Assembly: GCA_964424805.1 (NCBI GenBank)
Contig: CAYRKH010000007.1
Location: 1 to 64,000, forward strand
DNA length: 64,000 bases
DNA from: IDS-8 sp964424805
Lineage (GTDB): Bacteria > Pseudomonadota > Gammaproteobacteria > Steroidobacterales > Woeseiaceae
Direction: 5' to 3'
Below are positions 7,811-16,809 of this stretch, piece after piece; position 1 is the first letter of the stretch; the number at the start of each line of letters is the position of its first letter. The translations under genes and the position numbers were made by a program. Under the pieces are notes generated by a model. The model had not been told where the DNA came from and did not search any database. It was given only the letters and a program-made list of their open reading frames with translations.

Positions 7811-8932
7811 ATGAGACGAAAACGACGCACCGCAGCGATGACGATCACCCTGGCCGCGCTGCTCGCCGGCGGCGCCGCGAGCGCCGAGCTCCGCGACCTG
7901 TTCGCGCAGGCTCGTGACGACGTTGCCTGCACCATGCAGTACGACCCGGTCTGCGGCGCTGACGGCAAAACCTACAGCAACGACTGCGTGGCTCGCCGGG
8001 CCGGGACCGAGGTCGCGAGCAACGGGCCCTGCGTGGAAACGGGAGAGACGCCGGCGCCATCTTCCCGGCAGCGGCCGCCGTCCACGGGCGGCAGCGCCTG
8101 CAGCGATGTCATCGACCCGGTGTGCGGCACCGACGGCAAGACCTACGGCAACGCCTGTCTCGCCGGCGAAGCGGGCGTCGAGACGGCGTCCGAAGGCCGC
8201 TGCGCGGCCGCCGCGGAATGCGGCGACGACTTCGAGCCGGTGTGCGGCGCCGACGGCAACACCTACAGCAACGCCTGTTTCGCTGCCGCTGCCGGGGTGG
8301 AAGTCGAGTCGCAAGGCATGTGCGGGGACGCCGCGATGCCCTGCACCGGCGAGTTCGAGCCGGTGTGCGGCGCCGACGGCAATACCTACAGCAACGCGTG
8401 CTACGCCGACCGCGCGGGCGTCGACGTGGCGCAGGAAGGGGCCTGCCTCGACGACGAGTGCCCGGACACCCTGGACCCGGTGTGCGGCATGAACGCCCGC
8501 ACGTACCGGAACCGCTGCGAAGCCTCGCTCGACAGGATCCCGGTGCAACGCCAGGGCCGCTGCGACCTGAGGAACTGCCCCGAGATCTACGTGCCGGTCT
8601 GCACCCCGGACGGCACGACCTACGACAACGCCTGCAAGGCCGAAGCCGCCGGGGCGAACATCTTCACCGAGGGCGCCTGCGGCGTGCGCGCCTGCCCCAG
8701 CGTCTACGTGCCGGTCTGCGGCGCCGACGACATGACCTACGGCAACGCCTGCCGCGCGGAACGCAACGGCGTGCGCATCCTGCACGCGGGGCTGTGCGAA
8801 GCGCAGGGCCGGAACTGCCCGCGGGAATACAAACCGGTCTGCGGGCTCGACGGCAACACGTACGAGAACCAGTGCCAGCTGGAGAATGCGGGGGTGCAGT
8901 TTGCCTATGCGGGGGTTTGTTTAGGGCAATAG
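7811..8932 (+). CDS. Secreted protein with eight Kazal-type inhibitor domains
   Basis: About 373 residues with a signal peptide (ending near 'GGAASAE') and then eight consecutive Kazal domains, each of the form C-x-PVCGxDGxTYxNxC-x-C. A P/S-rich linker separates domains 1 and 2; the others are joined by a few residues. Domains 5 and 6 vary ('VCGMNARTYRNRC', 'VCTPDGTTYDNAC'). Kazal domains inhibit serine proteases such as subtilisin or trypsin types; the reactive-site residues differ between domains, suggesting several targets. ATG at 7811 follows GAGGGG (7801-7806); an in-frame ATG at 7799 overlapping the yibQ stop is the alternative. Probably co-transcribed with envC-ctpA-yibQ. Confidence 0.92.
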   Translation: MRRKRRTAAMTITLAALLAGGAASAELRDLFAQARDDVACTMQYDPVCGADGKTYSNDCVARRAGTEVASNGPCVETGETPAPSSRQRPPSTGGSACSDVIDPVCGTDGKTYGNACLAGEAGVETASEGRCAAAAECGDDFEPVCGADGNTYSNACFAAAAGVEVESQGMCGDAAMPCTGEFEPVCGADGNTYSNACYADRAGVDVAQEGACLDDECPDTLDPVCGMNARTYRNRCEASLDRIPVQRQGRCDLRNCPEIYVPVCTPDGTTYDNACKAEAAGANIFTEGACGVRACPSVYVPVCGADDMTYGNACRAERNGVRILHAGLCEAQGRNCPREYKPVCGLDGNTYENQCQLENAGVQFAYAGVCLGQ

Positions 8933-9344
8933 CGGCGGGTGCCGCGGGAGTCCGCGGCCGGGTGTGCCGGGCGTCGGGAGGTCATCGCGGCGTGCTCGCG
9001 CGCGGCCGCGCCGGCGGGGGGTGCTTGGGGGAATGGCTCCCTCGGGGCCCTTCGGGCCCTGTCGGTCCGCTTTATTTCCCCCAACACCCCCCGCCGCCCC
9101 TGCCGCCCGCTCCCAGTGGTGGGGATGCTCCCTCGGGGGCCCTTCGGGCCCCCATCGGTCCGCTCTAGTCCCCCAACTCCCCCCGCCCCTGCTCCTGCGG
9201 CCCCTCCGTGTAGTGGGACGGCTCCCCTCGGCAGCCTTCGGGCGCTATCGGGCGCGTTTTCTCCGGGGATGGCGGGCTGGTTTCGACAGTGGCGGGAGGC
9301 GGCGTGTACCATTCGGCCTCTTTGGCAGGAGGGAAAACGGGGCA
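8933..9344. repeat. Intergenic region with three diverged ~50-bp repeats
   Basis: Three related blocks start at about 9037, 9128 and 9222. Each has the order GCTCCCTCGGG, a CCCTTCGGG hairpin core, ATCGGTCCGC (or variant) and a pyrimidine-rich end. The block centred on 9145 forms the near-perfect palindrome GGGGGCCCTTCGGGCCCCC. The spacing is about 92-94 bases. The rest is very GC-rich and holds no gene that I can support. The hairpins could stop transcription from the Kazal gene, but there is no clear T-run. Confidence 0.6.
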
Positions 9345-10370
9345 GTGATCAGGACGGACGTCGTCATCGTGGGAGCGGGGCCTTGCGGGTTGTTCCAGGT
9401 GTTCGAGCTGGGGCTGCTCGGGTTGAAAGCGGAGGTCGTGGATTCGATTCCGCAGCCGGGAGGCCAGTGCTCGGAGCTGTATCCCGACAAGCCGATCTAC
9501 GACATTCCGGCGATTCCGGTCTGCACGGGACAGGAGCTGACCGATCGCTTGCTGAAGCAGATCGAGCCGTTCAACTGCGGCATGCATCTCGGCGAGGAGG
9601 TGACGGTCGTGCGGCGGCAGGACGACGATACGTTTTTCGTGGCAACCTCCGCGGGAACGGAGTTCAATGCGAAGGCGGTGGTGATCGCGGGCGGAGTCGG
9701 CTCGTTCCAGCCGCGGCCGTTGAAGGTCGCCGAAGCCGGCGAGTTCGAGGACAAGACGCTCCATTACCGCGTGCGCGACCCGAATCGATTCGAAGGAAGC
9801 AAGCTCGTGATCTTCGGCGGCGGCGATTCGGCGCTGGACTGGGTGCTGGAGCTGCACGGCAGGGCTTCGCACATTACGCTGGTGCACCGGCGGGAGGAAT
9901 TCAGGGCCGCCCCGGCATCGGTCGAGAAAATGCGTGCGCTGGTGCGGGCGGGCCAGGTCGACCTCATCGACGCGGCCAATGCCACGGCGATCCGGGGCAG
10001 CAACGGATTGCTTTCGTCGATTACCGTGGAGAAAGCCGGAGGCGAATCATTGGAGGTTGCCGCCGATCACGTGCTCGTGTTCTTCGGGCTGGCGCCAAAG
10101 CTCGGGCCGATCGCCGAGTGGGGGCTCGACATCAATCGCAAGACGATCAACGTCGATACCGAGAAGTTCGAGACCTCCGAGCCCGGCATCTACGCCGTCG
10201 GCGACATCAATTTCTATCCCGGCAAGAAGAAGCTCATCCTGTGCGGCTTTCACGAAGCGGCGCTCGCCGCGTTTGCGATCAAGCAGCGCATAGAACCCGA
10301 CAAGAAAGTGCACCTGCAGTACACGACGACGAGCCCGATCATGCACAAGCGGCTCGGCGTGCCCGACTGA
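9345..10370 (+). CDS. Ferredoxin/flavodoxin-NADP+ reductase, thioredoxin-reductase-like type
   Basis: 341-residue FAD/NADPH two-domain enzyme. It has the FAD motif 'VIVGAGPCGLF', 'GGQCSELYPDKPIYDIP', the NAD(P) motif 'VIFGGGDSALDW' with 'VHRREEFRA', and the FAD-closing 'GIYAVGDINFYPGKKKLILCGFHEA'. It lacks the CxxC of thioredoxin reductase, as do YumC-type ferredoxin reductases. GTG start at 9345 follows AGGAGGGA (9327-9334). It could recycle ferredoxin, for example for the 2-oxoacid ferredoxin oxidoreductase at 28-31 kb, but that link is only inferred. Confidence 0.9.
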   Translation: MIRTDVVIVGAGPCGLFQVFELGLLGLKAEVVDSIPQPGGQCSELYPDKPIYDIPAIPVCTGQELTDRLLKQIEPFNCGMHLGEEVTVVRRQDDDTFFVATSAGTEFNAKAVVIAGGVGSFQPRPLKVAEAGEFEDKTLHYRVRDPNRFEGSKLVIFGGGDSALDWVLELHGRASHITLVHRREEFRAAPASVEKMRALVRAGQVDLIDAANATAIRGSNGLLSSITVEKAGGESLEVAADHVLVFFGLAPKLGPIAEWGLDINRKTINVDTEKFETSEPGIYAVGDINFYPGKKKLILCGFHEAALAAFAIKQRIEPDKKVHLQYTTTSPIMHKRLGVPD

Positions 10371-10386
10371 CGGCCGGGCTTGGGAC

Positions 10387-11109
10387 GTGGGAAACAGGGA
10401 GCTGACGGTCGGGGTGCTGGGCGGCATGGGCCCCGACGCGACGGTCGACTTCATGGCGAAGGTGATCGCGCTGACGCGCGCGGAGCGCGACCAGGACCAT
10501 GTCCGCATGCTGGTCGAGCACAACCCGAAGGTGCCGAACCGGCAGGCCGCAATCGCGAACGGCGATGCCGCCGTCGGGTGGGTGCTCGCGGACATGGCGC
10601 GGCGCCTGGAAGCCGCCGGCGCGGATTTCCTCGTCATGCCGTGCAACTCGGCGCATGCGTTCGCAGGGGCGATCTGCGAGGCCGTGTCCATTCCTTTCGT
10701 CAGCATCGTCGACGAGGTGGTGGCCGAGCTCGGGCGGGTCCTGCCCGGTACTCGCCGCCGCATCGGCGTCCTGCAAACCGACGGCCTCCAGCAAGCCGGG
10801 CTCTACGAGCTCGCGCTGGCGCATGCCGGCCATACGGGGCTTGGCCTTGCGGAGGACGAGCTCGGCGGCCTCATGCGCCTCATCCATCGCATCAAGGCGG
10901 GCGACCGGGGCGACGATATCCGGCACGGCATGGCGTCCACGGCAAACGCCCTGGCCGGGCGCGGCGCGGAGGCCATTCTCGCCGCGTGCACGGAGATACC
11001 GCTCGTCCTCTCGTCCGCCGACGTGGGCGTACCGCTGCTCGCATCCACAGACGTGCTGGCGCGGCGCACGGTCGAGCTCGCCACCGGGGCGGCGCCGCTG
11101 CCGGCCTGA
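10387..11109 (+). CDS. Aspartate/glutamate racemase family protein
   Basis: 240 residues with 'VGVLGGMGPDATVDFMAKV' at the start and the two catalytic cysteines in 'MPCNSAH' (about residue 82) and 'AACTEIPLVL' (about residue 199). These are the hallmarks of the PLP-independent aspartate/glutamate racemase superfamily. Which amino acid is racemised cannot be told. GTG start at 10387, 16 bases after the reductase gene; followed 28 bases later by a D-cysteine-desulfhydrase-like gene, so D-amino-acid metabolism is a plausible shared theme. Confidence 0.88.
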   Translation: MGNRELTVGVLGGMGPDATVDFMAKVIALTRAERDQDHVRMLVEHNPKVPNRQAAIANGDAAVGWVLADMARRLEAAGADFLVMPCNSAHAFAGAICEAVSIPFVSIVDEVVAELGRVLPGTRRRIGVLQTDGLQQAGLYELALAHAGHTGLGLAEDELGGLMRLIHRIKAGDRGDDIRHGMASTANALAGRGAEAILAACTEIPLVLSSADVGVPLLASTDVLARRTVELATGAAPLPA

Positions 11110-11137
11110 ACACCGACGTCATTCCGAGGAGAAGAGT

Positions 11138-12136
11138 GTGCTGCTTTCGCGTTTTTCCAGAATACCCTTCGCGCATCTGCCGACGCCGCTCGAGTTCCTG
11201 CCGCGCCTGACGAAGCACCTCGGCGGCCCGAATATCTACGTCAAGCGCGACGATTGCACCGGCCTCGCGACCGGCGGCAACAAGACCCGCAAGCTCGAGT
11301 TCCTGATGGCCGACGCGTTGGACAAGGGAGCCACCGCCATCGTCACGCAGGGGGCGGTGCAGTCGAACCACGCGCGCCAGACGGCGGCAGCGGCCGCGAA
11401 GCTCGGGCTGCGCTGCGAGCTCGTGTTCGAAAGGCGCCTGGAGGAGCCGAGCGAGACCTATCGCCGATCGGGTAACGTGCTTCTCGACGGCCTGCTCGGC
11501 GCCCGAATGCGCGAGGTGGCGAAAGGCTCCGACATGACGGCGGCCATGGCCGAGGTGGCGCAGGAGCTGCGCTCCCGGGGCGAGACGCCCTACGTCATTC
11601 CAGGCGGCGGTTCCAACCCCATCGGGGCGCTCGGCTACGTGGACTGTGCGCTGGAGCTCCTGGGCCAGGCGAACCGGGAACAGCTCGTCATCGACCACGT
11701 CGTCCACGCGACCGGCAGCGCCGGCACGCAGGCCGGCCTCGTGGTCGGGTTAGCCGCGAGCCACGCCCGCGTGCCGGTGCTCGGCATCGGCGTCAACGCG
11801 CCCAAAGAGGTCCAGGAGCAGCGCGTGTTCGGGCTGGCGGAGAAGACAGCGGAGCTCGTGGGCGCGCCGGGCGCGGTGCGGCGCGCGGACGTGGTCGCCA
11901 ACTGCGACTACGTCGGCGCCGGCTACGGCGTGCCTACCGAGGCCATGAACGACGCCGTGCTCCTGCTCGCACGGCTGGAGGGCCTGCTGTTCGACCCCGT
12001 GTACAGCGGCAAGGCGCTGGCCGGGCTGATCGACCTGGTGCAGAAAGGATTCTTCCGGGAAGCGAAAAACATCGTGTTCATTCACACGGGAGGCTCGGCG
12101 GGGCTCTTCGCCTACGCCGATCACCTGCAAACATAG
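11138..12136 (+). CDS. D-cysteine desulfhydrase / ACC-deaminase family PLP enzyme
   Basis: 332 residues, fold type II PLP enzyme. 'PTPLEFLPRL', 'YVKRDDCTG' and 'GGNKTRKLEFL' carry the PLP Lys; 'GAVQSNHARQTAAAA' and 'HATGSAGTQAGLV' bind substrate and phosphate. These match D-cysteine desulfhydrase (pyruvate, H2S and ammonia from D-cysteine) and its relative ACC deaminase; context next to a racemase favours the former. GTG at 11138 with GAGGAG at 11126-11131 decides the start. Its TAG stop is joined to a short REP remnant. Confidence 0.88.
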   Translation: MLLSRFSRIPFAHLPTPLEFLPRLTKHLGGPNIYVKRDDCTGLATGGNKTRKLEFLMADALDKGATAIVTQGAVQSNHARQTAAAAAKLGLRCELVFERRLEEPSETYRRSGNVLLDGLLGARMREVAKGSDMTAAMAEVAQELRSRGETPYVIPGGGSNPIGALGYVDCALELLGQANREQLVIDHVVHATGSAGTQAGLVVGLAASHARVPVLGIGVNAPKEVQEQRVFGLAEKTAELVGAPGAVRRADVVANCDYVGAGYGVPTEAMNDAVLLLARLEGLLFDPVYSGKALAGLIDLVQKGFFREAKNIVFIHTGGSAGLFAYADHLQT

Positions 12137-12155
12137 GAGCGCGCGATGCGCTCCT
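12133..12155. repeat. Short REP remnant on the stop codon of the PLP-enzyme gene
   Basis: ATAG followed by the perfect mini-palindrome GGAGCGC-GCGAT-GCGCTCC. TAG at 12134-12136 is the stop codon of the preceding gene. It looks like a deleted form of the GTAG-headed REP family seen throughout the window. It ends just before the Shine-Dalgarno of the next gene. Confidence 0.65.
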
Positions 12156-12169
12156 GCCGGGGAGTACCG

Positions 12170-13393
12170 ATGCCTGTGACCCGTCGTCGTTGTTCAATCG
12201 CGGGTGCCGCGCTGATGGCCTGCCTGTCGTTCGCCGCGGCGTTCGCGGAGGGGGCCGGCGTCGAACGTCCGCGCGCGCGCGACATCGGCCTCGTCGTCGG
12301 TGTGTTTTCGCCCGGGCGGCTGAACGCGATCACCGACGTGGACGGCGTGAAGGTCGGGCACACGACCGTGATCGAGGGCGCTGCCGTGCGTACCGGCGTC
12401 ACGGCGATCATTCCCGCGCCCGGCAACCTGTACACGCACCCCGTGCCGGCCGCGGTGCACGTCGGCAACGGCTACGGCAAACTGACAGGCGTCACGCAGA
12501 TACGCGAGCTCGGGGAGATCGAGACGCCCGTCCTGCTCACCTGCACGCTGTGCGTGTGGACCGCGGCGGATGCCCTGAAGGCCTGGGCTTACGAGCAGCC
12601 GGGTATGGGCCAGCACACGATCAACCCGGTGGTAGGCGAAACCAACGACGGGCAGGTCAACGACATGTGGACCGCCGTTCCGATCCGGCACGAGCACGTG
12701 TTCGAGGCGCTCGAGTCCGCGAACGGCGGACCGGTAACGGAAGGCAGCGTCGGCGCCGGCACGGGCACCCAGGCGTTCGCCTGGAAGGGCGGCATCGGCA
12801 CGAGCTCGCGGGTGCTGCCGGAAGCGCTGGGCGGCTACACCGTAGGGGTGCTGGTGCAGACGAACTTCGGCGGCATCCTGTCGATGAACGGCGCCCCGGT
12901 TGGGCGGGAGCTCGGCAAGTTCTCGTTCAACGACGTGCTGGCGGATGGTGAGGCCGGGGAAAACAGGCGGCCGGACGGCTCGATCATGATAGTGATTGCC
13001 ACCGACGCGCCGCTCTATGCGCGCAACCTCGAACGGCTCGGCGGGCGCGCGATCATGGGACTAGCCCGAACGGGCTCCTTCGCCAGCAACGGCTCCGGCG
13101 ATTACGTCATTGCTTTTTCGACGGACCCGGAGCTGCGGATGCCGCGCGAGAGCCGCCGCGCGGCGCAGGGCAGAACGCTGGCCAACGCGGCGATGTCGCC
13201 GCTGTTTGCCGCCGCCGCCGAGGCGACGGAGGAAGCAATCTACAACGCGCTACTCAAGGCGACGACGGTAGACAGCAGCCGCGGCACGCTCGAAGCGATT
13301 CCCATCGAGCCCGTGGTAAGGATCCTCGAGAACTACAACGCGCTGCACTGGGACCAATCCCTGCCCCCGCACGCCAAACCGGGCACTCCGTAG
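12170..13393 (+). CDS. Exported P1-family peptidase (DmpA/BapA-type aminopeptidase)
   Basis: 407 residues with a signal peptide (MPVTRRRCSIAGAALMACLS to about residue 27). Core motifs are 'ITDVDGVKVGHTTV', 'VHVGNGYGKLTG', 'NPVVGETNDG', 'VGAGTGTQAF' and 'SNGSGDYVIAFST'. In the DmpA family the precursor cuts itself before the Ser of such a G-S-G-D site, which becomes the N-terminal nucleophile. It releases N-terminal residues, including D- or beta-amino acids in characterised members. ATG at 12170 with GGGGAG at 12159-12164 is preferred over the ATG at 12146, which lies inside the REP remnant. Confidence 0.9.
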   Translation: MPVTRRRCSIAGAALMACLSFAAAFAEGAGVERPRARDIGLVVGVFSPGRLNAITDVDGVKVGHTTVIEGAAVRTGVTAIIPAPGNLYTHPVPAAVHVGNGYGKLTGVTQIRELGEIETPVLLTCTLCVWTAADALKAWAYEQPGMGQHTINPVVGETNDGQVNDMWTAVPIRHEHVFEALESANGGPVTEGSVGAGTGTQAFAWKGGIGTSSRVLPEALGGYTVGVLVQTNFGGILSMNGAPVGRELGKFSFNDVLADGEAGENRRPDGSIMIVIATDAPLYARNLERLGGRAIMGLARTGSFASNGSGDYVIAFSTDPELRMPRESRRAAQGRTLANAAMSPLFAAAAEATEEAIYNALLKATTVDSSRGTLEAIPIEPVVRILENYNALHWDQSLPPHAKPGTP

Positions 13394-13431
13394 GCGCGCG
13401 CATTGCGCGCGACCCCGAGCGCCGATGCGCG
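13390..13431. repeat. Degenerate REP between convergent genes
   Basis: GTAGGCGCGCGCATTGCGCG at 13390 is followed by a partial inverted half ending GATGCGCGCTCG. TAG at 13391-13393 is the stop codon of the peptidase gene. It fills the whole gap between the convergent peptidase and amidohydrolase genes. Confidence 0.6.
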
Positions 13432-13436
13432 CTCGT

Positions 13437-14756
13437 TCACGGCTGCTTGTAGATCGTGCCGGCCTTCATCACGAACGCTACGTTCTCCATTACGTGGATA
13501 TCGTCCAGGGGATTGCCGGGGACGGCCACGACGTCGGCCTGCTTGCCGGCCTCCAGGCTGCCGTATCGCTCTTCAATGCCCAGGAACTCCGCGGCCACGC
13601 TCGTCGCCGACCGGATGGCCTCCATCGGCGGCATGCCGGCTTCCACCATCAGGCCGAACTCCCGGGCGTTGTCCCCGTGGGGTGACACGCCCGTATCGGT
13701 GCCAAATACGATCGGCACGCCGGCATCGTAAGCGCGGCGGAACGTGTCCTGGATGACGGGCCCGATGGCTGCCGCCTTGGGGCGCACCAGTTCTGGGAAG
13801 AAGCCCTCGATCTCGGCTTTCTCCGCGACCCATTTCCCGGCGAGGATCGTGGGTACGTACCACGTGCCGCGATCCTTCATGAGCTTCATCACCTCGTCGC
13901 TCATGTACGTGCCGTGCTCGATAGACGCGACGCCGGCCAGCACGGCACGCTTCATACCTTCCGTGCCGTGCGCATGCGCGGCGACCCGGAGCCCGTAGTC
14001 CGCCGCCGTGTCGACGATCGTTTCCAGCTCCTCCAGGGTGAACTGCGGGTTCTGGCCGCTCTTCGCGACGCTCAGCACGCCGCCCGTGGCCGTGATCTTG
14101 ATCCAGTCGGCGCCGTCCTTGTAGCGCTGCCGCACCGCCTTGCGTGCGTCCCCGGCGCTGTTGACGACACCTTCCTGCGGGCCGGGATCGCCCATGATCG
14201 TGCTCGCCCAGCCGTTCGTCGGGTCCGCGTGGCCGCCCGTCGACGCCAGCGATTTGGCCGCCGTGAACACCCGCGGCCCGATGACGTCGCCGTCCTCGAT
14301 CGCTTCCCTGAGCGCGACCGTTACGTTGTAGCCGTCGCCGAGGTTCCGCACCACGGTGAAGCCCGCCAGAAGCGTCCGGCGCGCAAACTTCGCGGCGTCG
14401 AAGGCGTAGTCGGCTTCGTTCATGATGAATTCGCTGAGCCGGCTGTTCTCGTTGTACTCGCCGTCGAGGTGCACGTGCGTGTCCATCAATCCGGGCAGGA
14501 CCGTGTAACCGGTCAGGTCGATGACGCTGTCGCCCGGGCCGGCGGCCGTCCAGCCGCGCTCGACGCCGACGATGGTGTCGCCGTCGATGCGTACGGTCAC
14601 TTCGGTTCTGACGTCATCCGACCGGCCGTCGATGAGCCGGCCGGCGTGGATCAGCGTATCGGCGAAGGCGGCGGCAGGCAGCACGAGGGCAGAAGCAGCG
14701 AGCAACATCGGCAGGGACTTTTTCAATTTTCGGACTCCCGTCACAACAGCGCCCAT
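13437..14756 (-). CDS. Exported amidohydrolase (imidazolonepropionase-like / Xaa-Pro dipeptidase-type)
   Basis: 439 residues. Signal peptide (about 1-32, 'LLAASALVLPAAAFA'), then an amidohydrolase barrel with 'PGLMDTHVHLD', the Lys of 'WIKITATGG' (likely carbamylated metal bridge), 'RVAAHAHGTEGM', 'SIEHGTY' and the Asp of 'FGTDTGVSPHGDNA'. The full metal-ligand set suggests an active periplasmic hydrolase; exported members hydrolyse dipeptides such as Xaa-Pro or acyl-amino acids. Substrate unknown. Divergent from the CHASE4 kinase, with a 135-base gap. Confidence 0.85.
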   Translation of the reverse strand: MGAVVTGVRKLKKSLPMLLAASALVLPAAAFADTLIHAGRLIDGRSDDVRTEVTVRIDGDTIVGVERGWTAAGPGDSVIDLTGYTVLPGLMDTHVHLDGEYNENSRLSEFIMNEADYAFDAAKFARRTLLAGFTVVRNLGDGYNVTVALREAIEDGDVIGPRVFTAAKSLASTGGHADPTNGWASTIMGDPGPQEGVVNSAGDARKAVRQRYKDGADWIKITATGGVLSVAKSGQNPQFTLEELETIVDTAADYGLRVAAHAHGTEGMKRAVLAGVASIEHGTYMSDEVMKLMKDRGTWYVPTILAGKWVAEKAEIEGFFPELVRPKAAAIGPVIQDTFRRAYDAGVPIVFGTDTGVSPHGDNAREFGLMVEAGMPPMEAIRSATSVAAEFLGIEERYGSLEAGKQADVVAVPGNPLDDIHVMENVAFVMKAGTIYKQP

Positions 14757-14891
14757 ATCCTACAGAAGCCCTGCCTGATGCTGAAATTTCTTTCTCCGCC
14801 AGCTGCTTGGAAAGCCGATTGGTTCACAGCAGCACGCTTCCCCGGGCACTAGTATTCGCAGGTCGACTGACCGCCGCCAGGCCGGAGCGCC

Positions 14892-16781
14892 ATGACAGCT
14901 GGAATCGCATCCCTGTCGCTGCAGCAGAAGATGTTCGTGACGGTGCTCACGGTCACGGTGGTGCTGGTGTTGCTGAGCTGGCTCATCCTGCAGCGTACCG
15001 TGGCGCCGGCCTTCGAGGAGTTCGAGCTTTCGGCCGCGCACACCAACATGGTCAGGGTGCAGCGCGCCATCCAGGAGGACCTGACGCAGCTTTCGGCCAC
15101 CGTCAGCGACTGGGCACCCTGGGACGATGCCTACGCGTTCGCCCAGGGGCGGTACCCGGGTTTCGTCAAGTCGAACCTCGACCGGCCGACACTGGTAAAC
15201 CTCGGTCTCGACCTGCTGGTCATCTACGACCTCGACAGGAACAGGCTGTGGGGTGAGCTCATCCGCGACGGCGACCTGTCCGATCCCGGCGTGCTCGGGG
15301 TTTTCGAGCCCACGAACCCGCTGTTCGAGCGGCTGGTATCGCATCACGCGCTCGACAGCCGCATCGACGGGCTGCTCGCTACGGCGCTCGGGCCGATGCT
15401 CATCAGCTCGCAGCCGATCATTACGAGCAGCAAGGAAGGACCCATCGCCGGCACCATGATCATGGCGCAGTTCCTGGACGGGCAGCGGCTGCAGGACCTG
15501 GGGTCACGCACCGAGGTGGAGGTCGACTGGTTTCCGGCGACCGAGGCAGCGTCCGCCGAGCACCTGCTGCGGGCCGGAGTCGTCGCCGCGGGCCCCGATT
15601 CGATTCGTTACGTTACCCGCGCGGACGCGATCGATGCCTACAGCGTGCTGAACGACCTTGCCGGCGAGCCGCTGATGATTCTCCGCGCCAGCACACCGAC
15701 CGATACCTCGGCGCTCGGCGGCCGCGCGATAAAAGGCGCATTGCTGTCGCTGTCGTTGGCCGGCCTGATCGTCGCGCTGGTGATGTGGTGGCTGCTGCGG
15801 CACATGATCGCGCGGCCGCTCGAGCGCCTTGCGAATCACATTGCCGGGATTCGCCGGAGCGGTGACCTGTCCGTGCGCCTTGATGACGACCGCGGCGACG
15901 AGATTGGCGCGCTCGCCTCCGAATTCGACCGGATGACCCAGGAACTGCACGACGCGCGCCGGCAGCTGCTCGAGCAATCGTTCAAAGCCGGCAAGGCCGA
16001 CACCGCGGCCGAGGTGCTGCACAACATCAGGAATGCCTTGACGCCCCTGATCAACGGCCTCGACCGGGTGTCGCGCGGCTTCCGCAACGCCGGGTCGCTG
16101 CGCGTTGAGCAGGCGATAAACGAGCTCGGCGATCCCGAATGTCCGGCCGAGCGCCGCGAAAAGCTCCTGGCTTACCTGGCCTCTGCTTTCGGCCACCTGC
16201 GGTCGACGAGTGAAGGTGCGCAGGAGGACGTGCAGGTCGCCGCGAAGCAGGCGCACCAGGTGGAGGCCATCCTGGCCGACCAGGAGCGGTACGCGAACAT
16301 CGCTCCGGTGATGGAGAGCCTCCTGCTGGACGAAGTAGTGGAAGAAGCCGCGCTGGTGCTGCCGGAACGCGGCGCAGGCGAAGTCCGGCTCAACCTGCAG
16401 CGGGAGCTCGGGCAGTTCCGCGTGCGCGCGCACCGCGTGGGTCTCGCGCAGGTGCTCGCCAACCTGATCCTCAACGCGTACGAGGCAATCCAGAGGTCGA
16501 CGGCGACGGCCGGCGACATCGAGGTGATGGCCGGCCTGGAGCAGCGGCACGGCCGGCGGATGGTGCGGGTAACGGTGCGCGATTCCGGATGCGGCTTCAC
16601 GGATGACATCCGGCAGCGAATTTTCCAGCGTGGCTTCACCTCGAAGCAGCCGGGTGAATTTACGGGGCTCGGGTTGCACTGGTGCGCAAACGCGCTCGCC
16701 GGGATGGGCGGGCGGATCTTCGCGGAGAGCGCGGGACCGGGTAACGGCGCCGCGTTCCACGTACTGCTGCCGGCAGCCTAG
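14892..16781 (+). CDS. Membrane histidine kinase with CHASE4 sensor and HAMP
   Basis: 629 residues. TM1 (about 15-35), periplasmic CHASE4 domain with 'SDWAPWDDAYAFAQG' (about 70-240), TM2 (about 275-300), HAMP (about 300-355), an H-box 'EVLHNIRNALTPL' with His at about 377, and an ATPase domain with 'LANLILNAYEA', 'VRDSGCGFTDD' and 'GLGLHWCANALAGMGG'. The H-box is of the 'LHNxxN' kind and not the usual H-E-x-R/P. Followed 28 bases later by two receiver proteins, so it very likely feeds both. The ligand is unknown. Confidence 0.9.
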   Translation: MTAGIASLSLQQKMFVTVLTVTVVLVLLSWLILQRTVAPAFEEFELSAAHTNMVRVQRAIQEDLTQLSATVSDWAPWDDAYAFAQGRYPGFVKSNLDRPTLVNLGLDLLVIYDLDRNRLWGELIRDGDLSDPGVLGVFEPTNPLFERLVSHHALDSRIDGLLATALGPMLISSQPIITSSKEGPIAGTMIMAQFLDGQRLQDLGSRTEVEVDWFPATEAASAEHLLRAGVVAAGPDSIRYVTRADAIDAYSVLNDLAGEPLMILRASTPTDTSALGGRAIKGALLSLSLAGLIVALVMWWLLRHMIARPLERLANHIAGIRRSGDLSVRLDDDRGDEIGALASEFDRMTQELHDARRQLLEQSFKAGKADTAAEVLHNIRNALTPLINGLDRVSRGFRNAGSLRVEQAINELGDPECPAERREKLLAYLASAFGHLRSTSEGAQEDVQVAAKQAHQVEAILADQERYANIAPVMESLLLDEVVEEAALVLPERGAGEVRLNLQRELGQFRVRAHRVGLAQVLANLILNAYEAIQRSTATAGDIEVMAGLEQRHGRRMVRVTVRDSGCGFTDDIRQRIFQRGFTSKQPGEFTGLGLHWCANALAGMGGRIFAESAGPGNGAAFHVLLPAA

Positions 16782-16809
16782 CGCCACCAGGCTGCCCTGG
16801 AGACTGACG

